This document shows, in pieces, positions 1 to 7,700 of a DNA stretch of 42,724 nt. The translations under genes and the position numbers were made by a program. The notes beneath the pieces were generated by a model. That model was not told the DNA's origin and did no database searches. It worked only from the letters and a program-made list of their open reading frames with translations. Each line of letters starts with the position of its first letter. Position 1 is the first letter of the stretch. Source of the DNA: CAYLJO01 sp964383905 (GTDB lineage: Bacteria > Acidobacteriota > Blastocatellia > Pyrinomonadales > Pyrinomonadaceae); assembly GCA_964383905.1 (NCBI GenBank), contig CAYLJO010000029.1, forward strand, positions 1 through 42,724, given 5' to 3'.

Positions 1-53
1 TCAACTGCATAAAAGGCTGACAATTACCGCCACGAGCGGTCTGATCCGTCTCG

Positions 54-75
54 GGTGGCATAAATTTATGCTACC
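54..75. repeat. Inverted repeat downstream of the GspG-like gene
   Basis: Two 11-nt arms (54-64 and 65-75) are reverse complements with one mismatch and no spacer. It lies just after the stop of the minus-strand gene ending at 83. It could be part of a terminator for that gene, but there is no clear U-run. Positions 1-53 show nothing else I can support. Confidence 0.4.
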
Positions 76-82
76 GCAGCTC

Positions 83-694
83 TCAATCCTGCGCGCGTTT
101 GGCTAGCACAAGATCGTCCGCCGTATTCGCTTTACCGTCCACCCCGGTCGAGCGCAGGACGAAGCTGTCGCGTGTGCCTTCATACAGGTACGGCCTGTGC
201 CACGGGTCGACGCGGATTACATGCGGGAGGTAGCGCGGGCTAAGCTGATCGACGAGGGCGGCCTCACTATCCGCTACGGCGTAGAAACCCCGCTCGCGCC
301 GGAAGGCTTCGAGTGCTGTCGCCACCGCCTCTAATTCGGCCCGCGCGCGCTCCGCCTTCTCGGCATTGACCGCGCGGACGATCATATCGATCTCTTCCCA
401 CCTATTATTGCCTGTTCGGATCTCCGCGACGCGCCATTTGCCACCCTCATCCTTCTCGAAACGGAACGCCGTCTCGACCTGCGCCACGACGACCGTTGAC
501 CCGCCGAGCGAAGAAATATCCTTCACGTGCACCGCGTCTGACGAGAGCTCGATCCCGGCCAAATGCGCGATCAACCTCCTCGCCTCTTTTTGGCTGAGAT
601 CGCCCCTGGCGCACACGTAGCCGATGGTCGTCAGCAATAAGCAGATCACTGACAGAGCGAGGCCCAGGCGTAGCCGCCCTAATCCTTTGCTCAT
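83..694 (-). CDS. Membrane-anchored protein with GspG-like C-terminal domain
   Basis: A 203-residue protein. The ATG at 694 is preferred over the in-frame TTG three bases upstream because AAGGAGG sits 6 nt before it. Residues about 8-30 form a hydrophobic signal or anchor segment. The middle (about 35-100) looks like a small beta-rich domain that I do not recognise. An alpha-helical stretch follows, then a C-terminal block with the pattern DPWHRPYLYEG...STGVDGKANTADD. This resembles the C-terminus of type II secretion major pseudopilins (GspG), where Asp/Gly-rich loops bind calcium. The classical prepilin peptidase site with a Glu at +5 is not obvious, so this is probably not a true pseudopilin but a secreted or anchored protein carrying that domain. 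Function is unknown. It lies downstream of a response regulator on the same strand, separated by a strong hairpin. Confidence 0.7.
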   Translation of the reverse strand: MSKGLGRLRLGLALSVICLLLTTIGYVCARGDLSQKEARRLIAHLAGIELSSDAVHVKDISSLGGSTVVVAQVETAFRFEKDEGGKWRVAEIRTGNNRWEEIDMIVRAVNAEKAERARAELEAVATALEAFRRERGFYAVADSEAALVDQLSPRYLPHVIRVDPWHRPYLYEGTRDSFVLRSTGVDGKANTADDLVLAKRAQD

Positions 695-731
695 CAACTT
701 CCTCCTTGAGCAGCCTATTTATCGTGTGATC

Positions 732-771
732 GATTCGACGCCCATTTATTAAATAAATGAAGCGTCGAATC
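732..771. terminator. Nested hairpin between response regulator and GspG-like gene
   Basis: A perfect 10-bp stem (732-741 with 762-771) encloses a second perfect 8-bp AT-rich stem (743-750 with 752-759). It starts only 7 nt after the response-regulator stop codon on the minus strand. A long stem directly after a stop codon suggests a transcription terminator or 3' mRNA stabiliser. There is no strong U-run, so the terminator role is inferred. Confidence 0.5.
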
Positions 772-777
772 AATAGC

Positions 778-1179
778 TTACGCCCCGCCTTTGCTGATCA
801 GCATGCGGAGCATGATTTGCAGTTGTGTGGTCGTAAAAGGTTTGGGGAGGAAAACGACGGCCCCGGCGGCGAAGCTGTCGGAGGATAGTTTAGGGTCCTG
901 TTCGGCGGTCATCATCATGACGGGGATCCGCATCAGGCGCTTCTCCGTCTTCATGTAGCGGACCAGCTCGGGGCCGGTGATGTGGGGCATCACGACGTCG
1001 AAGATGGCCGCGACTAAGTCGGCCTCCTCTTGAAGAGATTTGTAAGCCTCCCGTCCGTCGCGCGCGGGGATCACCGTATAGCCCTCTTTCTGTATGATGG
1101 CGGTCACCAGGCGCAAAATCGCCGGGTCATCGTCGGCCACCAGAATGTTGCGTGAAGCTGCGGGAGTTTGTGATGCCAC
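778..1179 (-). CDS. Single-domain response regulator (CheY-like receiver)
   Basis: A 133-residue protein that is one receiver domain with no output domain. The acidic triad is at Asp16-Asp18, the phospho-acceptor is Asp62 (in FDVVMP), the switch Thr is at about 92, and the conserved Lys is Lys114 in LPKPF. Such proteins relay phosphate in phosphorelays or act by protein-protein contact. No histidine kinase is present in the window, so its partner is unknown. The start is GTG at 1179, with a weak GGAAGG about 11 nt upstream. It lies 21 nt after pdxA on the same strand and may be co-transcribed with it. The receiver assignment is secure; the pathway is not. Confidence 0.9.
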   Translation of the reverse strand: MASQTPAASRNILVADDDPAILRLVTAIIQKEGYTVIPARDGREAYKSLQEEADLVAAIFDVVMPHITGPELVRYMKTEKRLMRIPVMMMTAEQDPKLSSDSFAAGAVVFLPKPFTTTQLQIMLRMLISKGGA

Positions 1180-1200
1180 TTTACGTACTACCTTCCACGA

Positions 1201-2268
1201 CTAAACTTCGACGGCGCGGCCCGATTCATCCCCGCGCGTGGCGAGTTCCGCGGCCAGAGTGATCGCCGCGACCATACTCGAGTGCTCCGCTATCCCCTTG
1301 CCCGCGATGTCGAAGGCCGTCCCGTGATCCACCGAGGTGCGTATGAACGGCAGCCCCAGCGTGACGTTGACGGCCTCGCCGAACGATAGGCATTTGACGG
1401 GAATCATCGCCTGATCATGATAACATGCGACGACCGCATCGAACTCCCCGCGGGAGGCACGCAGGAATACGGTGTCGGCCGAGTAAGGCCCGCTGACGTT
1501 TAATTCGCCACCGCGGACGCACGCTTCGATGGCCGGAGCTATTTCCGCAGCCTCTTCGACGCCAAACAACCCGCCCTCCGCGCCGTGCGGGTTGAGGGCG
1601 GCGACGGCCAGGCGGGGGCGCTCGATGCCCCACCGCTTCAGCTCCCGGTGCGCCAGGTTGATGACGCGCATCAAGCGGTCGCGCTCGACCATTCGGATGG
1701 CTTGCGCGAGCGGGACGTGCGTCGACAGCAGTACGATGCGCAGGTTGGCCGCGACGAAAGCCATCGCATAATCTTCCGAGCCCGTCAGGTGTGCGAGAAA
1801 CTCCGTATGGCCGGGGAAACTGTAACCGCCGAGGAAGAGGGCGCGCTTGTTGATGGGGGCGGTGGCGATCGCGTCGACGCTCCCGGCGGCGCACAACTCG
1901 ACGGCCGCCTCAATGTACTGCGCGGCAGCCTTCCCCGCCGCGCCCGATTCAATGCCCGGCTCAATGTAACCGCTGATGTTATCAAGGTGAAAGATGACCG
2001 GGCCGTCCAGTTGAGGGGGAATCGTTTCGCCGCGCCGCACAATGTCGTAGCCGCTCGGTAAATCGAGTGTCCGTGCGGTATGCGCCAGCAGTTGCGCGTC
2101 GCCAATGATGACGGGCGTACAAACGCGCCCGACGTCCTCCTCGGCGACGGCTTTAAGAACAATCTCCGGGCCGATACCCGCCGGGTCGCCCATCGTAATG
2201 CCGATCCGCGGAAGCTTCTGCTTTGAGCGGGGCGAAGCGTTGGATGAGTTGTGCGGCAACTCTTTCAT
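1201..2268 (-). CDS. pdxA: 4-hydroxythreonine-4-phosphate dehydrogenase PdxA
   Basis: About 355 residues from the ATG at 2268; an in-frame TTG at 2280 would add four. PdxA oxidises 4-phosphohydroxy-L-threonine with NAD(P)+ in the DXP-dependent pyridoxal phosphate pathway, in the cytoplasm. Visible family motifs are ITMGDPAGIGPEI at the N-terminus, GHTEFLA in the middle, STHVPL, the metal-binding YHDQAMIPVK, and the C-terminal SVDHGTAFDIAGKG. The His residues in the last four motifs match the metal and substrate ligands of the family. Length is usual, or slightly long at the N-terminus. It follows the Hfq-like gene by about 66 nt on the same strand. No strong Shine-Dalgarno is visible for either start. 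Confidence 0.95.
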   Translation of the reverse strand: MKELPHNSSNASPRSKQKLPRIGITMGDPAGIGPEIVLKAVAEEDVGRVCTPVIIGDAQLLAHTARTLDLPSGYDIVRRGETIPPQLDGPVIFHLDNISGYIEPGIESGAAGKAAAQYIEAAVELCAAGSVDAIATAPINKRALFLGGYSFPGHTEFLAHLTGSEDYAMAFVAANLRIVLLSTHVPLAQAIRMVERDRLMRVINLAHRELKRWGIERPRLAVAALNPHGAEGGLFGVEEAAEIAPAIEACVRGGELNVSGPYSADTVFLRASRGEFDAVVACYHDQAMIPVKCLSFGEAVNVTLGLPFIRTSVDHGTAFDIAGKGIAEHSSMVAAITLAAELATRGDESGRAVEV

Positions 2269-2334
2269 GGTTGAACGCAAGGCGCGGCGAACAACAGGGG
2301 GGGTCGCCCGCGGCGGACCGATCGTCAGACGCGT

Positions 2335-2757
2335 CTACTCATCCGCCTCGCGCTCGTCGGCCTCGCGCTCGTCAGCCTTGTACATATACTTGATGTTGTG
2401 CTTGAGGACGAGCAGGTTCGGCGCCGACTTGCGATTGACCTTAAGCGCGCCGCGATCATACCACTCGATGGTGCCCTCGATCTCCTCACCGTCGAGCAGC
2501 ACGATCACCATCGGCGTGTGCGCGTCGATCTGCTTTTTGTAATAGAAGATCTCGGCGTTCGTCTCGGGCGGAGGCGGGACACGCTTGCGTACCTGTACGG
2601 CCGCCGCCTGCTGCTGAGAGCGCGGCGGCGGCGGGCCGCCGTCGGGGGCTGCACCGGTGCGCTGTGTTGCTCCGTTAACGCGCTCCTTCGGTTGAGACGC
2701 TTCGCGTCCTTTGGCTTTGACATCTGCTAGGGTCGTTCGTATAAGTTTGCGGTTCAC
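2335..2757 (-). CDS. hfq: Hfq-like RNA chaperone with long N-terminal extension
   Basis: A 140-residue protein. The Sm/Hfq core covers about residues 66-127: the Sm1 strand pattern TPMVIVLLDGEEIEGTIEWYD, then the Sm2 segment ending LLVLKHNIKYMYK, where KHNI matches the Hfq KHA/GI signature that lines the RNA pore. Hfq forms a hexameric ring and aids sRNA-mRNA pairing. Canonical Hfq starts almost directly at the Sm fold; here about 65 Pro/Gln/Arg-rich residues precede it, and the C-terminus ends in an ADERE repeat encoded by a 15-nt tandem repeat. The start is GTG at 2757 with AGGTGGAGG about 10 nt upstream. It is upstream of pdxA on the same strand. The Sm-fold call is strong; equivalence to E. 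coli Hfq in RNA binding is inferred. Confidence 0.8.
   Translation of the reverse strand: MNRKLIRTTLADVKAKGREASQPKERVNGATQRTGAAPDGGPPPPRSQQQAAAVQVRKRVPPPPETNAEIFYYKKQIDAHTPMVIVLLDGEEIEGTIEWYDRGALKVNRKSAPNLLVLKHNIKYMYKADEREADEREADE
2345..2374. repeat. 15-nt tandem repeat in the hfq 3' end
   Basis: Two nearly perfect 15-nt copies (2345-2359 and 2360-2374, differing in the last base) encode the ADERE/ADE tail of the Hfq-like protein, with a partial copy toward the stop. Slippage here would change only the number of acidic/basic pentads at the C-terminus. Confidence 0.8.
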
Positions 2758-3022
2758 TGACTTTCTACCTCCACCTAATAATGCGGCGATGACGTGTTCT
2801 GCTTCCGTATGTCAGACGCAACAGAGCGTCCAATGCGTATGATGTGCAACCATTTACTACTCTCGCAGGCGATGGCCACTCGAGGAGAGAACTGAATTTT
2901 ACCTGTCATGGAATATCCTACAGGGAATGCGCGACATGCTACACGAGAGGGAGGAAAAAGGCAAAAGTAAAAAGGCATGGCGGGCGGGCGCCCTTAACCC
3001 TACCCTTTTCCTTTCGCCTTCC

Positions 3023-4180
3023 TTAGTCTGCTTTCTTGCGGATGAAGGTCGGCACATCCAGGTCGTCCGGACGCGCGGGGGGATTAACGCCGGGGCGCGA
3101 GAGTTCGTCACCCGGGCGCATGGTGTAACGCGAGGGCACCGGCGGCAGCGCGGCGCTCGACGTGGCCGCGCCGGCGTCGGCCGACTCTTTATCGAAGCCC
3201 GTGGCAATCACCGTGATCTTCATCTCATCGCGCATCGTCTCGTCGATCACCGCGCCGAAGATGATATTCGCGTCCTCGTCCGCCGACTCGCGGATAATCG
3301 AAGAGGCCTCGTTAACTTCATAGAGTGTCAGGTCGGGGCCGCCGGTGATGTTGATCAACACCCCCTTGGCGCCTTCGATCGTCGCCTCCTCCAGGAGCGG
3401 CGAAGAGATCGCCTGTTGTGTCGCCTCCATCGCGCGGTGCTCGCCGCTCGCACGCCCGGCGCCCATTAGCGCGAGGCCCATGCCCGCCATGATCGCCTTG
3501 ACGTCGGCGAAATCGAGATTGATGAGGCCGGGCACAGTGATCAAATCCGAGATCCCCTGGACCGCCTGGCGCAACACGTCGTCGGCCACTTTGAAGGAAT
3601 CGGGGAGCGAAACGCCGCGGTCCACGGTGTGGAGCAGCCGCTCGTTCGGGATCGTGATGACCGTATCGACGCACTCCCGCAGCTCGCGTAGCCCCTGATC
3701 CGCCTGCAGCATCCGCCGCCGCCCCTCGAAGTGGAAAGGCTTAGTCACGACGGCGACCGTGAGCGCATTCAGCTCCGTGGCGAGGCTGGCGATGATCGGC
3801 GCCGCGCCCGTCCCCGTCCCGCCGCCCAGCCCAGTCGTCACAAAAACCATGTCCGCGCCTTCCAGCACCTCGATGATCTTCTCCGTATCTTCGAGCGCAG
3901 CGTCGCGCCCGATGCTCGGGTTGGCGCCCGCCCCGAGACCCTTGGTGAGTCGGCCCCCGAGCTGAATCTTGATCGGCGCGCGCGAGCGTTTGAGGGCCTG
4001 AAGGTCTGTGTTGGCGACGAGAAACTCGATCCCCTCGATGCCAGCCTCGATCATGCGGTTGACGGCGTTGCCCCCGCCGCCGCCGACCCCGATCACTTTT
4101 ATGCGTGCGCCGGTGATCGGCGGATCGTCGTCGATAAAAATATTAATGCCACTGCCCGGTTGGCGGCCTTCCGAGGTCAT
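3023..4180 (-). CDS. ftsZ: Cell division protein FtsZ
   Basis: Tubulin-like GTPase that polymerises into the Z-ring at mid-cell. Shown by GVGGGGGNAVNRM near the N-terminus, the tubulin signature GGGTGTGAAP at about residues 119-128, NTDLQAL, and the conserved C-terminal peptide DLDVPTFIRKK that binds FtsA and other tethers. I chose the ATG at 4180 (385 residues), preceded by AAAGGA at about 8 nt, over the in-frame TTG at 4201. The linker between core and tail is short and Pro-rich. It is the last gene of the dcw cluster, 125 nt downstream of ftsA. The 265 nt after it, up to hfq, hold no gene I can support. Confidence 0.98.
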   Translation of the reverse strand: MTSEGRQPGSGINIFIDDDPPITGARIKVIGVGGGGGNAVNRMIEAGIEGIEFLVANTDLQALKRSRAPIKIQLGGRLTKGLGAGANPSIGRDAALEDTEKIIEVLEGADMVFVTTGLGGGTGTGAAPIIASLATELNALTVAVVTKPFHFEGRRRMLQADQGLRELRECVDTVITIPNERLLHTVDRGVSLPDSFKVADDVLRQAVQGISDLITVPGLINLDFADVKAIMAGMGLALMGAGRASGEHRAMEATQQAISSPLLEEATIEGAKGVLINITGGPDLTLYEVNEASSIIRESADEDANIIFGAVIDETMRDEMKITVIATGFDKESADAGAATSSAALPPVPSRYTMRPGDELSRPGVNPPARPDDLDVPTFIRKKAD

Positions 4181-4305
4181 ATAATTAGTCCTTTCACTCA
4201 AAGCTTACAACTCCTATGGGGTTATATTGTGCTGTGCGCGCCGGGGCCACTATATCTTGCGGACTACATATTGTGCCGACTGGCGCGGCAGCATACAACA
4301 ACTTG

Positions 4306-5568
4306 TCAAAAAATACTACTGAAACGATTACGAAACATGGAGACAAAATGCGTCAGCTTGCCCGCCGGCCCGCGCCTGAGGGCGCTCGCCCGCGCGTCCA
4401 TCGTCTGGGTGCGCTGCGCGACGAGGGCCAGCCCGCTGGCCGCGGCCCAGGCGGGGCTTTGCACATCCTCGATCAGTCCGCCGAAGCGGTCCCTTTCCGG
4501 ATAGCCGATACGCACCGGCGCGTCGAAGACCTGCTCGGCGATTTCGGCCAGGCCGTCGAGCAGCGCGCCGCCGCCCGTCAGCACCACGCCGCTCGACAGT
4601 TGCCGCTCCCAACCGCAATCTCTGATCTCGTCGGCGACGTGCATTAAAACTTCTTCGGCGCGCGGCTGCAGGATGTCACACAAGATTTGACGCGAGAGCT
4701 GGCGCGGCGCGCGCCCCCCCACCGACGGCACCTCGACCAGCTCGCCGCGCTCCGACTCGTTGAGAGAAGTGCTCGAGGCGCAGCCGACGGCGCGCTTGAT
4801 CTTTTCCGCCTCCGGTATCGGCGTGCGCAACCCGAACGCGATGTCATTGGTGAAATGCGCGCCGCCGAGCGCGAACACGGCCGTATGCTGCACCGCCCCG
4901 CGCTGGTAAATAACCAGCCCGGTGGTCTCCGCGCCGATGTCCACGAGGGCCGCGCCAAACTCCTTATCGTCATCGGTCAGCGTCGCTTCGGCCGCCGCCA
5001 GTTGTTCGAGCACCATGTCGGCGACCACCAGGCCGGCGCGGTTAACGGCATTAATCGCGTTCTGCCGCGCCGTCACCGGGCTGGTCACGATATGGACTTT
5101 GACGGCGAGTCGCGCGCCGAGCATACCCACGGGGTCGTTGATCCCGTCCTGATCATCGACGATGAATTCCTGCGGCAGGCGGTCGACGATCTCGCGCCCG
5201 GCCGGGAGTTGAATCGCGCAGGCCGAATCGATGGCGCGCCGGACGTCGTCCGGCGTGATCTCGCGGTCGCGTCCCGAAACGGCGACAATCGCCTGCCCGT
5301 TGAAACCCATGATGTGCGAACCGGCCAGATTGATGGTGACTTCTTCGGCCTCGAGGCCGCTCATCCGCTCCGCGTCTTCCACCGCACGCCTGATGGCATC
5401 GACGGCCGCGTCCGGGTTGACGATCACGCCTTTACGCAGGCCGCGTGCTTCGGCCTCGCCGATACCCATGATGTTTACCCTCTCGCCGTCGCCCGGCTCG
5501 CCGATGATACACGTCACTTTGCTGGTTCCGATGTCCATGCCGACTGTATGGTGCGGGCGCTTCGCCAT
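4306..5568 (-). CDS. ftsA: Cell division protein FtsA
   Basis: Actin-like ATPase (420 residues) that tethers FtsZ to the membrane and recruits later divisome proteins. Motifs include VGMDIGTSKVTCIIG (phosphate 1 region) at the N-terminus, DIGAETTGLVIY (phosphate 2), and VVLTGGGALLDG (adenosine motif). The last residues, FVSMFRNRFSSIF, form an amphipathic helix typical of the FtsA membrane-targeting sequence. ATG at 5568 is preceded by GAGGAG about 10 nt upstream. It lies 36 nt after ftsQ, and ftsZ follows, the usual order. Confidence 0.97.
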   Translation of the reverse strand: MAKRPHHTVGMDIGTSKVTCIIGEPGDGERVNIMGIGEAEARGLRKGVIVNPDAAVDAIRRAVEDAERMSGLEAEEVTINLAGSHIMGFNGQAIVAVSGRDREITPDDVRRAIDSACAIQLPAGREIVDRLPQEFIVDDQDGINDPVGMLGARLAVKVHIVTSPVTARQNAINAVNRAGLVVADMVLEQLAAAEATLTDDDKEFGAALVDIGAETTGLVIYQRGAVQHTAVFALGGAHFTNDIAFGLRTPIPEAEKIKRAVGCASSTSLNESERGELVEVPSVGGRAPRQLSRQILCDILQPRAEEVLMHVADEIRDCGWERQLSSGVVLTGGGALLDGLAEIAEQVFDAPVRIGYPERDRFGGLIEDVQSPAWAAASGLALVAQRTQTMDARASALRRGPAGKLTHFVSMFRNRFSSIF

Positions 5569-5604
5569 TCAGCTTATGCTCCTCTTCAAAACAGAGACCC
5601 CTTA

Positions 5605-6657
5605 TCACCCGGTGCGGCGCGCCCGGCCCCTCATCCTCGCCCCGCCGCCGGCCGCATGATTCTCCGCGCGGGATGATCTCTTCCGGCGCAGACCGTTACC
5701 CCGGCGCGCCTCCATTTCCCCTGCCGCGGCGTCGGCCGCCCCCCAGTTGGCGACGCTATGACACGGTAGTTTCCCCGGGGGCACGCCGACGTCTATTTTT
5801 TTCGGCAGGACGACAAGGTACGTAATGAAAGGCCCGCAGGGGGTTTGGCGTTGATCATCCAATACGCTCAAAGCGCGTTTGAGCCCGTTGCCGGTGTCAT
5901 CCCCGCCGAGGCGCACTTCGATCCCCGAGTCACCGCCCGCCAACTGCGCGCGCACGTCGCGCAAGTCGCCGAGGTTGACTTCGCTGACGCGCTCGCTGAG
6001 TCCCGCCGCTCCCCAATCGCGTGCCATGGCGAGATATCTTTGGACCCGCTCGCGGTTCTCGGCCCTCGCTTCCCTTGTCCCCGCCTCATCCCACCCGCTG
6101 ATGAAGAATGCCGGCACGTGGTCCGCCGGAGAGAAGGGGCCGAGATTGACGGCATCCTCATCCACCCAGATCAAGCTGCCCGCGGCGGTTCGCACCACCG
6201 CGCGCGGCACGCGCTCCGTAATACGCACGCGCAGCCCGTCGGGCAGAACCCGTGAAACGACCGCCGTCCGTACCCAGGGGATCTGTTCGAGCTGAGCACT
6301 GATCGTCGCGGGATCTGCGCGCCACACGCCTTTGGCCACGGCCCGCCGCACGACCGCCCGGATCTCATCGCCTGACGCGTGAGACGCGCCGCTCACGTCG
6401 AGCTTGCGCATCTGGAAGAACTGGGCCGAGACGGCCGCGCGGTAGCCGGCGAAAATGAGCACGCCGATCGCTACGCCGAGGGTGATCTTTCCCACCAGCG
6501 CCGCGTGAACCAGAGCTTTAGAAGGGCCCCCACTCCTCGCGCGGGCGTGAGCGCCGCGGTCGCGCCGCGCCGGCCGCTGGACGACGCCGCTTGAGCGGCC
6601 GTTACCGGCCAGTGCGTTGCGACCGGAAGCCCGGGGGGTAATGACTTGCTCTCTCAC
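5605..6657 (-). CDS. ftsQ: Cell division protein FtsQ/DivIB
   Basis: A 350-residue bitopic membrane protein: a basic cytoplasmic N-terminus of about 50 residues, one membrane segment (about 53-72), then an extracytoplasmic POTRA domain beginning FFQMRKLDVSGASHAS, and a beta domain. FtsQ links early and late divisome components through FtsL/FtsB. The start GTG at 6657 overlaps the murB stop by four bases (GTGA), implying translational coupling. The C-terminal ~50 residues are Arg/Gly/Ala-rich and low complexity, longer than usual. The POTRA and FtsQ calls rest on fold-like pattern and position. Confidence 0.92.
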   Translation of the reverse strand: MREQVITPRASGRNALAGNGRSSGVVQRPARRDRGAHARARSGGPSKALVHAALVGKITLGVAIGVLIFAGYRAAVSAQFFQMRKLDVSGASHASGDEIRAVVRRAVAKGVWRADPATISAQLEQIPWVRTAVVSRVLPDGLRVRITERVPRAVVRTAAGSLIWVDEDAVNLGPFSPADHVPAFFISGWDEAGTREARAENRERVQRYLAMARDWGAAGLSERVSEVNLGDLRDVRAQLAGGDSGIEVRLGGDDTGNGLKRALSVLDDQRQTPCGPFITYLVVLPKKIDVGVPPGKLPCHSVANWGAADAAAGEMEARRGNGLRRKRSSRAENHAAGGGARMRGRARRTG

Positions 6658-7652
6658 GCCTTATTCTTCCTTTCACCCTCTTCCTTCTCGCCGCCACCTG
6701 CGGCGGGTGCTTCCGCCCGCCATAACTCCACTTCATACTCCAGCTCAATGCCGCACTCGGCACGAACCTTCTCCCTGATCTCTTCGGCCAGCGCGAGCGC
6801 ATCCGCCGCCTGCGCGTTCTCGCCCTCCGTGACGATGAAGTTGGCGTGAATTGGCGAGACCTGCGCGCTGCCGCGCCGCGAGCCTTTCATCCCCATCTCG
6901 TCAATGATCCGGCCCGTGCCGACCGCGCTGCCCGGAGGATTTTTGAAGAAGCAGCCGGCGGAGCGTGCGCCATGCGGCTGCGTCGCCAGGCGTTTACGCT
7001 TCGCCTCGTCCATCCGCTCCTTGATCTTCTCCGGGTCATCGGCGTGCAGCCTGAGCGTCGCGCCGAGAAGGAGTTCACCGTCGCGGAAAGACGTATGACG
7101 ATAATTCCACTGGACTGATTCTCCCGGTATTTCCGCCACGCGCCCCTCGCGCGCGACCCGCACCGTTTCCGTCACCGTTCCGATCTCATGGCCGTATGCG
7201 CCCGCGTTCATCCATAATGCTCCGCCGACCGTCCCCGGAATCCCGCCGAGTCCTTCGATCCCGGCCAGCCCGCGCCGCCCCGCCTCGACGCACAACCGCG
7301 GCAAAGAATAGCCCGCGCTCACACTCACGCGCTCACCCTCAAAATGCGCCGCGCCTTTCAACTCCCTCAGACTCACGACGACGTAATGATGGTCCGCATC
7401 ATCGGCGAGCACGTTGCTGCCGGAACCGAGCGCACGCCAGCCGACACCCGCCTGATCCAGCGCATAAACCAGGGCCGCCGCCTGCTCTTCCGTTTCGGGC
7501 GAAATGACCCAGTCGATCGCGCCACCCACCCGCAGGCTCGTCAGCTCCGCAAAGCGCCGCCCGCGCTCGGCACGCACCCTCAGCTCTTCACTGATCTCCT
7601 CAATCGCCGCGTCACGCTCGTCCAGGCTGAGGCCCTTTTTTTCTTCACTCAT
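6654..7652 (-). CDS. murB: UDP-N-acetylenolpyruvoylglucosamine reductase MurB
   Basis: FAD enzyme that reduces UDP-GlcNAc-enolpyruvate with NADPH to UDP-MurNAc in the cytoplasm. The FAD-binding part has LGSGSNVLADD and GIPGTVGGALWMNAGAYG; the substrate part has NYRHTSF and the catalytic-Ser motif SAGCFFKNP; a conserved Glu lies near the C-terminal end (GIELEYEVELW). The order of SAGCFFKNP and the lack of an extra insertion fit a type IIb-like MurB. I take the ATG at 7652 (332 residues) rather than the in-frame TTG at 7667. It follows murC by about 50 nt and overlaps ftsQ by 4 bases. Confidence 0.97.
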   Translation of the reverse strand: MSEEKKGLSLDERDAAIEEISEELRVRAERGRRFAELTSLRVGGAIDWVISPETEEQAAALVYALDQAGVGWRALGSGSNVLADDADHHYVVVSLRELKGAAHFEGERVSVSAGYSLPRLCVEAGRRGLAGIEGLGGIPGTVGGALWMNAGAYGHEIGTVTETVRVAREGRVAEIPGESVQWNYRHTSFRDGELLLGATLRLHADDPEKIKERMDEAKRKRLATQPHGARSAGCFFKNPPGSAVGTGRIIDEMGMKGSRRGSAQVSPIHANFIVTEGENAQAADALALAEEIREKVRAECGIELEYEVELWRAEAPAAGGGEKEEGERKNKA

Positions 7653-7700
7653 AGCTACCGCCAACAAACATTTGAATCATGGCCCTACGGAATCGGCGGC

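Noticed and set aside
1..15. Start of a minus-strand gene (ATG CAG TTG) at 10-1, sharing 14 nt with the start region of BMC-P copy 2
   Set aside because: Only ten coding bases are in the window and no Shine-Dalgarno precedes them; a short chance match cannot be excluded.
2775..2978. 67-residue minus-strand frame between ftsZ and hfq
   Set aside because: No Shine-Dalgarno, no recognisable domain, atypical composition; probably leader or promoter DNA of hfq.
4290..4310. TTGACA over the ftsA stop as an ftsZ promoter
   Set aside because: No acceptable -10 at 16-18 nt.
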